Below are positions 42,519 to 50,746 of a stretch of DNA of 64,000 bases, piece after piece. Source of the DNA: JANQOH01 sp965242575 (GTDB lineage: Bacteria > Pseudomonadota > Alphaproteobacteria > UBA7887); the NCBI GenBank assembly GCA_965242575.1, contig OZ251461.1:1984001-2048000 (forward strand), read 5' to 3'. A program made the translations under genes and the position numbers. A model generated the notes under the pieces. It did no database searches, was not told where the DNA came from, and was given only the letters and a program-made list of their open reading frames with translations. Every line of letters begins with the position of its first letter. Position 1 is the first letter of the stretch.

Positions 42519-42692
42519 GCTGTTGGCGTCGTTCGACAATTCCGTTCTCCGGATTCCTTCCGCCCGGCCGCCCTCCGCAATGCCCGAGGGCGCGGCGCGT
42601 CGCCATGCTAGACGGCCGGGCCAGGAAGGCAATAGACGAACCCGCGCCGCCGTCCGGCGGTTTGCCGCCCGCGCGAATCTCGCTGCCCGCGG

Positions 42693-42730
42693 CCATAATA
42701 TAAAGATATGCGCATATCTTCATATTATGG
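42693..42730. promoter_or_regulatory. AT-rich 38-bp palindrome, probable operator
   Basis: Left half CATAATATAAAGATATGC and right half GCATATCTTCATATTATG meet at 42711/42712. With one more C:G pair outside, 18 of 19 positions pair. It is an island of A/T in very GC-rich DNA, in the divergent gap (42519-42866) between the DUF4011-helicase gene and the lactonase-like gene. That gap holds no other gene I can support. The form suits a dimeric winged-helix repressor; the regulator is unknown. Embedded TATAAA and TAATAT could be -10 elements. Confidence 0.75.
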
Positions 42731-42866
42731 GACGTGTCGATCTCGCCGAATTCGCGCTTGCGCTCCGGCGGGCGGGGCGGCATACTGGCGCCATCCTCGC
42801 CGGCGGATGCGCCGGGGAGGGCGTTGGCCGCGCGTGCGCGCGGCCTCCAGCGTGGGAGCGAATCGA

Positions 42867-43739
42867 ATGAGAAAACTGGGACTCGCCGCGGCGGCGCTCG
42901 CCGCGGCCGGCATGGCCGCCTCGGCGCCGGCCGCGGCCGACGGCCACGGCATGGCCGGGCCGAAACTCTACTGGGCGGCGAGCGGCAAGTTCGGGCCGTT
43001 CAACATCCAGGGCCTGATCCCGAGCTACCCCGAAGCCAGGGACATCATGATCCCCATCAACATGTGGGTCATCGATCATCCGCTCGGCCTGGTCGTGTAC
43101 GACACCGGCAACAACGTCGCCATCTCCGACGGCAACTGCACGTCGCACTGGTCGGAGGGCTCGTGCGCCTTCCTGCAACCGAGCCAGACCCGCGACGACG
43201 TGATCGACCGCTACCTCGAGCGGCTCGGCTACGGCGTCTCCGACGTCAAGGCCGTCATCACCTCGCACTCGCATCTCGACCACATCGCCAACATCGAGAT
43301 GTTCCCGGACGCGATCCACGTGATCCAGCAGAAGGAGCTCTACCAGGCCTGGTGGCCGGAGAAGTTCCAGCGTCCGTCCGGCGCCCACATCATGGCCGAC
43401 TACGACGAAGCGCGCGATTTCGACTATCTCGCGCTCGACGGCGACTACGACCTGTTCGGCGACGGAACGGTGATGATCTACTCGACTCCCGGCCACACCC
43501 TCGGCCACCAGTCGGTGAAGGTGAAGCTGCCCAACACCGGCACGGTCATCCTGTCGCAGGACGCGATCTGGATGGAGGAGAACCTCGAGGGCCATCCCGC
43601 GGGGCTGAACTACAGCCAGCTCGACTACTTCGCGTCGGTGAACCGCCTGACCAAGATGCGCGACCTCGAGAACGCGCCGCTCTGGTTCGGCCACAGCATC
43701 CGGCAATACGAGGAGATGGGCGAGAAGTGGTATGACTGA
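42867..43739 (+). CDS. Secreted metallo-beta-lactamase-fold hydrolase, AHL-lactonase-like
   Basis: The protein has 290 residues; the signal peptide (MRKLGLAAAALAAAGMAASA) ends at PAAADG. The metal motif HxHxDH is TSHSHLDHIANIEM. Further ligands are His in YSTPGHTLGHQSV, Asp in LSQDAIW and His in WFGHSIRQYEE. The layout (IPINMWVIDHPLGLVVYDTG) resembles N-acyl homoserine lactonases of the AttM/AiiA type, which open lactone rings of quorum signals. A periplasmic copy with this length suggests another lactone or ester is possible. GGGAGCGAATCGA precedes the ATG. A GC hairpin at 43771-43800 follows. Confidence 0.87.
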   Translation: MRKLGLAAAALAAAGMAASAPAAADGHGMAGPKLYWAASGKFGPFNIQGLIPSYPEARDIMIPINMWVIDHPLGLVVYDTGNNVAISDGNCTSHWSEGSCAFLQPSQTRDDVIDRYLERLGYGVSDVKAVITSHSHLDHIANIEMFPDAIHVIQQKELYQAWWPEKFQRPSGAHIMADYDEARDFDYLALDGDYDLFGDGTVMIYSTPGHTLGHQSVKVKLPNTGTVILSQDAIWMEENLEGHPAGLNYSQLDYFASVNRLTKMRDLENAPLWFGHSIRQYEEMGEKWYD

Positions 43740-43770
43740 CCGCGCCCGCGGTTAGCCGATCCACGCCCAC

Positions 43771-43800
43771 GGGGCGCTCCTCCCGCGGGAGGGGCGCCCC
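43771..43800. terminator. GC-rich hairpin after the lactonase-like gene
   Basis: GGGGCGCTCCTCCC pairs with GGGAGGGGCGCCCC, with one G:U pair and a tight GC centre. It begins 32 bases after the lactonase stop and ends 25 bases before the ABC operon start. There is no U-run, so termination is probable rather than certain. Confidence 0.6.
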
Positions 43801-43824
43801 GGCCTTCGCGCAATCCCCGACCCG

Positions 43825-44831
<1,007 letters not shown>

Positions 44832-44835
<4 letters not shown>

Positions 44836-45539
44836 CCGGCCTCCTGGCGCTCTACCGCAAGGAGATGCGGCATTACTTCCGCTCGCCCATCGCCTATTTC
44901 GCGATCGCGGTGTTCCTCCTCGGCACGGGGTATTTCTACACCTACAACGTGTTCCTGGGCGGAACGGCGACGATGGACGAGACGCTCCAGAACATGGGGA
45001 TCCTCCTCACCGTCGTGAGTCCGCTCGTCTCCATGCGGCTGTTCTCCGGCGAGTGGAGCGGGAACACCATGGAGCTCCTGCTCACCCTGCCGCTGTCGCC
45101 GTGGACGATCGCCCTGGGCAAGTTCCTCGGCGCGCTGACCATCCTGCTGCTGATGACGCTGGGCGCCGCGGTCGACCTGGTCCCCATCTACATGTTCTCG
45201 GAGCCGGAAACGACGACCATCCTGTCGGGCTATATCGGCTTCCTCCTGCTCGGCGCCGCATGCCTCGCGGTGGGGCAGCTGCTGTCGGCGCTGACCCGCA
45301 ACCAGATCGTCGCGGCGCTCGCCACGGTGGCGGCGCTGCTGGCGTTCTGGTTCGTCGGCAACCTGCAGAACTTCCAGTCGTCGTGGATCCTGTGGAGCCT
45401 GTTCGGCCACCTGTCGTTCTCGGAGCACTACGCGACGTTCATCCAGGGCCTCGTGCGCGGCGAGGCGGTCGGCTACTACCTCGCCGTGGTCGCCGTATCG
45501 CTGATCCTGAACGCCGCCTGGCTCCAGTGGAGGCGGTAG
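44832..45539 (+). CDS. ABC transporter permease (GldF-like)
   Basis: The protein has 235 residues and six predicted membrane segments. It starts VTGLLALYRKEMRHYFRSPIAYFAIAVF, which matches the ABC-2 subfamily of the gliding/Nos type (YxKELxxYFxSPIAYV). FSGEWSGNTMELLLTLPLSPWT is the conserved loop. Pairs with the ATPase before it and with the auxiliary protein after it. In Bacteroidetes the set is needed for gliding; in Proteobacteria it is found in non-gliders and its cargo is unknown. Confidence 0.9.
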
Positions 45540-45540
45540 G

Positions 45541-47166
45541 ATGCCGCGCGTCTTCGGCCCGCCCTTGCTGCTCGCCGGCGCCGCGGCGCTGCTGGCGGCC
45601 GGAGTCCTCAAACTCGTCTATTACGAAACGCTGGCCGCGACCGCGGTCCTCGCCCTGGCGGGGGCGGCGGCGGCGCTCGCCGGCGCCTGGCGGATGCGCG
45701 ACGAACTCGCCGGGCTGGTCCGCCGCCGCCGGGTCGAGATCGCGCTCCACGCCCTGGGCCTCGTCGGGATCGTCGTCCTGCTCGCCTGGCTCTCCGCCCG
45801 CTACCCGCTGCGCCACGACTTCACGGCCGCCGGGCTGCATTCGCTCTCCGAAAAATCGGTCGCCGTGCTCGAGCGGCTGGAGAAGCCCGTCCACGTCGTC
45901 TTCTTCCACAACCACCTGATGGAGACGACGGTGGACCGCTACCGCCTGATCGCCGACCTGTCGGAGCGCGTCACGGTCGAGTTCCACGACCCGGCGCTCA
46001 ACCCGGCGGCGGCGCGGCTGCACAAGGTCCGCTTCCCCGGCACCGCGGTGATGACCAGCGAGGACCGCCGGATCGAGGTGAACGGCGAGCTCGAGGCCGA
46101 CATCGTGAACGGCGTCCTGCGCGTCTCGCAGGGGGCGACGCGCAAGGCGTGCTTCCTCACCGGCCACGGCGAGGCCGACCCGTTCAGCAAGGAGGCGCAC
46201 GACCACGTCGAGGCCGAGGCCGACCACGCGCACGGCACCGGCGTCCAGTACGTGCTGCACGAGACCCACGGGCTGGCCAAGGCGGCGAACGGGCTGGAGG
46301 AGCTGAACTACACCGTCGAAGCGGTGTCGATCCTGCGCGACGGCGGCGCGGCGCTCGCCGGCTGCGCGGTGCTCGTCGTCGCCGGCCCGCGCACGCCGCT
46401 GCTGGCCTCCGAAGTCGCGGTCCTCCGCCGCTTCCTCGCCGATGGCGGGAACGCGCTGTTCATGGTCGACCCGTTCGTCGAGACCGGCCTCGAACCGGCG
46501 CTTCGCGATTACGGCGTGGTCCTCGACCGCGCCATGATCATCGACCCGTCGCACCACTTCGCCGCCGACCGGTCGTCGCCGGCGGTGACGCGCTACAACA
46601 ACCACCGAATCACCCGCAACCTGCCGCTGACCTTCTTCCCCGGCGCGCGGTCGCTGTCGCCGGGCCGCCGCGTCGCGGGAACGGCGCCGACCCGCGTGAT
46701 CGAGTCCTCGCCCAACAGTTTCGGCGAGACCTCGTTCGACCGCGTCGAGCGCGGCGCGGACGACATCGCCGGCCCGCTCACCGTGACGGTCGCCGTCAAC
46801 AAGCGGCCCGTCACCGGGGAGGACGCCGCGTTCGCCGCCGCCATCGACCGCGGCGGGGAAGGGGAGGCGGAGGACGCCGACCCGCCGATGCTGGCCAATG
46901 CGCGGTCGCGCGTCGTCGTCATCGGCGATTCGGACTTCGCCACCAATTCGTTCTTCCACGTCCTCGGCAACGGCGCCCTGTTCCTCAACGCGGTCAACTA
47001 CCTCGCCGCGCAGGAGAACCTCATCGGCATCGCGCCCCGGACCCGCGAACTCCCCAGCGTGAGTTTCACCAACCGGCAGATGAAGGGGACGTTCTTCCTG
47101 GCGGTCTTCTTCCTGCCGTCGGTCCTGGCGCTCATCGGCACGGCGGTGTGGTGGCGCCAGCGGTAA
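45541..47166 (+). CDS. GldG-like ABC auxiliary protein
   Basis: The protein has 541 residues. Two N-terminal membrane segments (about 5-55) and one near residue 70 anchor a large periplasmic part, closed by a C-terminal membrane segment (GTFFLAVFFLPSVLALIGTA). The ABC_transp_aux/DUF4350 pattern is seen: HDFTAAGLHSLSEKSVAVLE, FHDPALNP, YTVEAVSILRDG, GGNALFMVDPFVE and VVVIGDSDFATNSFF. A His-rich loop (KEAHDHVEAEADHAHGTG) is unusual and might bind metal. It follows the permease by one base. Confidence 0.88.
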   Translation: MPRVFGPPLLLAGAAALLAAGVLKLVYYETLAATAVLALAGAAAALAGAWRMRDELAGLVRRRRVEIALHALGLVGIVVLLAWLSARYPLRHDFTAAGLHSLSEKSVAVLERLEKPVHVVFFHNHLMETTVDRYRLIADLSERVTVEFHDPALNPAAARLHKVRFPGTAVMTSEDRRIEVNGELEADIVNGVLRVSQGATRKACFLTGHGEADPFSKEAHDHVEAEADHAHGTGVQYVLHETHGLAKAANGLEELNYTVEAVSILRDGGAALAGCAVLVVAGPRTPLLASEVAVLRRFLADGGNALFMVDPFVETGLEPALRDYGVVLDRAMIIDPSHHFAADRSSPAVTRYNNHRITRNLPLTFFPGARSLSPGRRVAGTAPTRVIESSPNSFGETSFDRVERGADDIAGPLTVTVAVNKRPVTGEDAAFAAAIDRGGEGEAEDADPPMLANARSRVVVIGDSDFATNSFFHVLGNGALFLNAVNYLAAQENLIGIAPRTRELPSVSFTNRQMKGTFFLAVFFLPSVLALIGTAVWWRQR

Positions 47167-47735
47167 GGCGCCGCCGGCTTCCCCTCGCCGCCGTGTGGGC
47201 GGCGTTCGCGCTTCTCGCCGCCGGCGCGGTCCTGCTCGACGCGCCCGCGCCCAATCCGCCGCCCGCGCCGCCGGCGCGCCTCGCGCCGTTCGCCGCCGAC
47301 GAGCTCGGCGCGGTGGAGATCGTCGCCGCCGGCGGCTACCACCGCTTCGAGCGCGACGCGGAGGGCCGCTGGTTCCGGCACGCCCACGGCGCCGGCCCGG
47401 CGGCCGGGCACGTCCACGACGCGGACGCAGGCGAATCCGCTCCCATCGCGCGCGCCGTCGCCGCGTTCCTGGCCGCCCCCGCCGCCGCGGCCGGGGAAGC
47501 CGGCGGCGGCCGCGAGCGTTACGGCGTCGCCGTCCCGCGGCTCTTCGTCGCGCTCTACCGGCCGGGGGAGGACGCGCCGCTCGCCCGCTACCTCATCGGC
47601 CGCCCGGCCCCGGACGGCGGGCGCTACGTCCTGCCCGCCGGGTCCGACACCGTCCTCGCCGCGGCGGAGGATGGAGTCGCGGCGTTGCTGGCGCTGGCGG
47701 AGCGCGCGGTCAGTTCAGGCCGCGCGCCTTCTTGA
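47151..47735 (+). CDS. DUF4340-like protein of the Gld-type ABC operon
   Basis: The protein has 194 residues from GTG 47151; GTG 47148 is also possible. It overlaps the end of the gldG-like gene. An N-terminal membrane anchor (LPLAAVWAAFALLAAGAVLL) precedes a periplasmic part: RLAPFAADELGAVEIVAAGG, HRFERDAEGRWFRH, RYLIGRPAPDGGRYVLPAGS. This follows the DUF4340 pattern often found behind gldG in such operons, though shorter than many. His-rich HAHGAGPAAGHVHD echoes the His loop in the preceding protein. The 3' end overlaps the DnaJ-like gene by 26 bases, convergently. Confidence 0.65.
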   Translation: MAPAVRRRRLPLAAVWAAFALLAAGAVLLDAPAPNPPPAPPARLAPFAADELGAVEIVAAGGYHRFERDAEGRWFRHAHGAGPAAGHVHDADAGESAPIARAVAAFLAAPAAAAGEAGGGRERYGVAVPRLFVALYRPGEDAPLARYLIGRPAPDGGRYVLPAGSDTVLAAAEDGVAALLALAERAVSSGRAPS

Positions 47736-48495
47736 TGCGGTCCCAGGCGGCGTTGACCTCCGCCATCTTCTTGTTCGCGACCTCGGCGAAGTCCTCCGGC
47801 AGCCCCTGCGCGGCCAGCCTGTCGGGGTGGTTCTCGCGCACCAGCCTGCGGTGCGCCGCCTTGACCTCGGCGTCGCCGGCGTCCGCGGTCAGGCCCAGGA
47901 CCTCGTAGGGGTCGCCTTCGTCTTGGGCGACGGAGCGCGTGAAGGTCGCCTCGACGCGGCGGAACTCGCCCTCGCCGAACCCGAATATCGCCGCCACCCG
48001 CTCCAGCAGGCGGCGCTCCGCCGGGTGGTACACGCCGTCGGCGTGGGCGATCATCAGCAGCGCGCCGAGCAGCTCCTCCAGCAATTCCCTCCGGCCCGCG
48101 AAGATCGCCGCGATCTGCTCGGCGTAGGGTTCGAACCCCGCCGCCTCCCGGCGCGCCTCGTCGAAGATGGCGGCGACCGCCGCCGTTTCGGAGGCGGGGA
48201 TGCGGAACACGCTCTTGATCGCCGCCACCTCGTCGCGGCTCACCCGGCCGTCGGCCTTGGCGAGCTTGGCCGCGAGCGCGACCACGGCGACGGCGAAGGC
48301 GAACTGGCGCTCCTCCGCCCCGCGCCCGTTCGCCCCGCGTCCGGCCAGGCGGCGCTCATGGGCCTCGCGCGCGCGGGCGTCGGCGGCGCGCTTGTCGACC
48401 GCGATATGCCCGGCGAGCACGCCGAGCAGCGCGCCCATCGGGCCGCCGAACCCGAGCCCGATGGCGCCGCCGACGATCTTGCCCCAGATGCCCAT
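47710..48495 (-). CDS. TerB-DnaJ (DjlA-like) protein
   Basis: The protein has 261 residues. A short Gly-rich hydrophobic N-terminus (IVGGAIGLGFGGPMGALLGV) may be a membrane anchor. A TerB-like helical domain follows (about 65-180; KLAKADGRVSRDEVAAIKSV, MIAHADGVYHPAERRLLERV). A C-terminal J-domain has the HPD motif in RRLVRENHPDRLA and DPYEVLGL at its start. DjlA proteins recruit DnaK at the inner membrane. ATG at 48495 begins the conserved N-terminus. The IS1380 element lies upstream, so the promoter region may have been altered. Confidence 0.9.
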   Translation of the reverse strand: MGIWGKIVGGAIGLGFGGPMGALLGVLAGHIAVDKRAADARAREAHERRLAGRGANGRGAEERQFAFAVAVVALAAKLAKADGRVSRDEVAAIKSVFRIPASETAAVAAIFDEARREAAGFEPYAEQIAAIFAGRRELLEELLGALLMIAHADGVYHPAERRLLERVAAIFGFGEGEFRRVEATFTRSVAQDEGDPYEVLGLTADAGDAEVKAAHRRLVRENHPDRLAAQGLPEDFAEVANKKMAEVNAAWDRIKKARGLN

Positions 48496-48583
48496 CCCGC
48501 CTCCCGCGCGCTCCGGCGCCGCGCCGGATTATACCGGGAAGAAGACGGCGCCGGGGCGCCGCAGCGCCTCCCGGGTTGTCTAA

Positions 48584-48598
48584 CCCGGATTTCTCATA
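48584..48598 (+). repeat. IS1380 left terminal inverted repeat
   Basis: CCCGGATTTCTCATA, pairing exactly with 50219-50233. CTAA precedes it. Confidence 0.92.
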
Positions 48599-48676
48599 GT
48601 TTTGAGTGCACCGGGGTCCTGCCTGTGATATAGTGTTCGTTTGCCAAGAGCTTATATCAGGGCAGGGGGTTCCCCG

Positions 48677-50057
48677 ATGCGAACGGAGTGTAGCGCGGCG
48701 CTTGGCGCCTTTCAAGCGGTTCCGGGGCGGGCGGTTGTGGCGGATTTCGATGGCGGGTCGGTGACTTCGGACGCCGGCGCTCTGCTGCTCGGACAGGCGG
48801 ACGCGGTTATTGGGCTTGTGGACCGCCTTGCGGCTTGTTTCGAGGATCATCGCGATGGTCGGTTCGTGGAGCACTCGGTTCGGACGCTTGTGGGTCAGCG
48901 TGTGTTCGGGATTGCGCTGGGCTATGAGGACTTGATCGACCACGATGTGTTGCGCGGCGATCCGATGATGGCGGTATTGGCGGGGAAGTTGCGCGCGAAG
49001 CGCCGGAACTGCGCCCCGGTTGCGGGGAAGTCGACGCCGAGCCGGTTGGAGTTGGGCGGTGTTGTCTCCGTCTGGGGACAGCAAGATCGTCCATGACGGG
49101 TCGGCGATTGCGGATTTGCTGGTGACGCTGTTCCTGGACGCGCATGAGGCGGCTCCGGATCGGGTGGTTCTGGATTTCGACGCGACGGACGATCCGGTTC
49201 ACGGTTCGCAGGAGGGGCGGTTTTTCCACGGCTATTACGACTGCTACTGTTACTTGCCGCTTTATGTTTTGTGCGGTCGTCACCTTCTGGCGGCGCGGCT
49301 GCGCCCGGCGAACATCGATGGCGCGGCCGGGGCTGTGGAGGAGGCGGCGCGGATCGTGGCCCTGTTGCGGGCGCGGTGGCCGGATACGCGGATCGTGTTG
49401 CGGGCCGATTCGGGGTTCGCGCGCGAGGCGCTGATGGCGTGGCGCGAAGCCAACGGGGTGGATTACCTGTTCGGTCTGGCGCGGAACGATCGTCTGGCGG
49501 CGCAGGTCGCGGATGCGCTGGCGGAGGCCGAGGCGGACAGCGAGCGGAGCGGCGCCCCGGCGCGGCGCTTCGCCGACTTCATGTGGTCCACGCGCGATAG
49601 TTGGAGCCGCGAACGCCGCGTCGTCGGTAAGGCCGAATGGACCCGCGGCAAGGCCAATCCGCGCTTCGTCGTCACCTCGCTCGCCGCCAGCGCGCATGAC
49701 GCCCGGAGCCTCTACGAGGACCTGTATTGCCAACGCGGCGAGATGGAGAACCGCATCAAGGAATGCCAACTCGACCTGTTCTCCGACCGCACCTCGGCGC
49801 ATAGCATGCGCGCCAACCAACTCCGCTTGTGGTTCGCCTCGATGGCCTATGTGCTGCTCTGCGCCCTGCGCCGCCTCGGCCTCGCCCACACCCGCCGCGC
49901 CGCCGCCACATGCGGAAGCCTGCGCCTCAAACTGCTCAAGATCGCCGCATGGGTCCGTGTCAGCGTCCGCCGCATCAAGATCGCAATGGACACCAACCAT
50001 TCTTTCCAGGACGAGTTCCGCACCGCCCGAAGGAGATTATCCGCCGCCGCAACCTGA
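48677..50057 (+). pseudogene. IS1380-family transposase, frameshifted
   Basis: The N-terminal part (from ATG 48677: VVADFDGGSVTSDAGALLLG, FGIALGYEDLIDHD) runs to a stop at 49096. The rest is read in the next frame from about 49060: VVLDFDATDDPVHGSQEGRF, FHGYYDCYCYLPLYVLCGRH, RADSGFAREALMAWREAN, and QRGEMENRIKECQLDLFSDR with the catalytic Glu. Removing one base near 49063-49067 would join LELGG to SPSGDSKIVHDG. So a 1-base insertion most likely disables it, unless slippage occurs. Base use changes at about 49550, from G-rich to C-rich third positions. Confidence 0.88.
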
Positions 50058-50218
50058 AGCGGCGCACAACTCACCCTTCCCCGCAACAACGGAGACATCG
50101 CCAAGCCAAACCACCCGTCGCCAGCCGACGGGCGCTTCAACACGCCTCAAAATCAGCGCCGTCACCGCAACCCGAAAATCACCGCCGACACCGCACACCG
50201 CCCCTCAACCCGGAGACG

Positions 50219-50233
50219 TATGAGAAATCCGGG
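50219..50233 (-). repeat. IS1380 right terminal inverted repeat
   Basis: TATGAGAAATCCGGG on the plus strand, exact reverse complement of 48584-48598. CTAA follows it. Confidence 0.92.
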
Positions 50234-50335
50234 CTAACCGACGATCTTGCCTTTTCCTTGTAATTCCGCTACGATACGATTGACTCCCCAACTGGGCCGC
50301 GGACCGCCCCCCATGCCCATTCGCCGCCGCTCCGC

Positions 50336-50724
50336 CGCCGTTCCGGTTCTCCCGGAATTGCCGTGCCCGCCTGCATCCCGCAATTCCCGGATCTCCCCCC
50401 GGGACCGCTGGCGTCCCGCCGGCCTCGCGCGCAGCGCGACCCCGCGCGGCGGCCGCCGTCCCGGTTCTCCCGGAATTGCCGCGCCGCCGCATCCCGCAAT
50501 TCCCGGATCCCCCTGGGAGCGCCGGCGTCCCGCCGGCCTCGCGCGCAGCGCGGCCCCGCGCCGCCGCCGCCGTCCCGGTTCTCCCGGAATCGCCGCCGCC
50601 GCCCGCATCCCGGATCCCCCCGGAAGCGCCGGCGTCCCGCCGGCCTCGCGCGCAGCGCGGCCCCGCGCCGCCGCCGCCGTCCCGGTTCTCCCGGAATTGC
50701 CGCCCCCGCCCGCATCCCGGAAAG
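50336..50724 (+). repeat. Imperfect long tandem repeat, about four units of 107-118 bp
   Basis: GGTTCTCCCGGAAT recurs at about 50345, 50463, 50577 and 50684, so the periods are 118, 114 and 107 bases. Each unit also holds GGCGTCCCGCCGGCCTCGCG, a hairpin-forming core, and CGCATCCCG. Frames through it are open on both strands but show no family likeness. The 509-bp gap from the IS to the glutamate dehydrogenase consists of this array plus about 100 bases with nothing recognisable. Confidence 0.85.
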
Positions 50725-50746
50725 GCGCGACCGCGTCCGCCGCGCC

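Larger units (their letters stand above)
48584..50233 (+). mobile_element. IS1380-family insertion sequence, 1650 bp, with inverted ends and CTAA target duplication
   Basis: Left end CCCGGATTTCTCATA (48584-48598) is the exact reverse complement of the right end (50219-50233). CTAA flanks both sides (48580-48583 and 50234-50237), as expected for a 4-bp target duplication. One transposase gene fills it, broken by a frameshift. Bases 50058-50218, after the transposase, are C-rich and non-coding. An old right end of a related copy is at 24075-24296. Confidence 0.92.

Noticed and set aside
42519..42632. N-terminal extension of the DUF4011-helicase from ATG 42632
   Set aside because: The added residues are Arg/Gly-rich and unlike the family N-terminus; ATG 42518 or TTG 42539 fits better.
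48571..48588. Hairpin CCGGGTT-GTCT-AACCCGG as a terminator
   Set aside because: It lies upstream of the DnaJ-like gene on its strand and is formed partly by the IS end and target duplication, so it arose by insertion.
50336..50724. CRISPR array
   Set aside because: Units of 107-118 bp are imperfect throughout, with no short constant repeat and unique spacers, and no cas genes.
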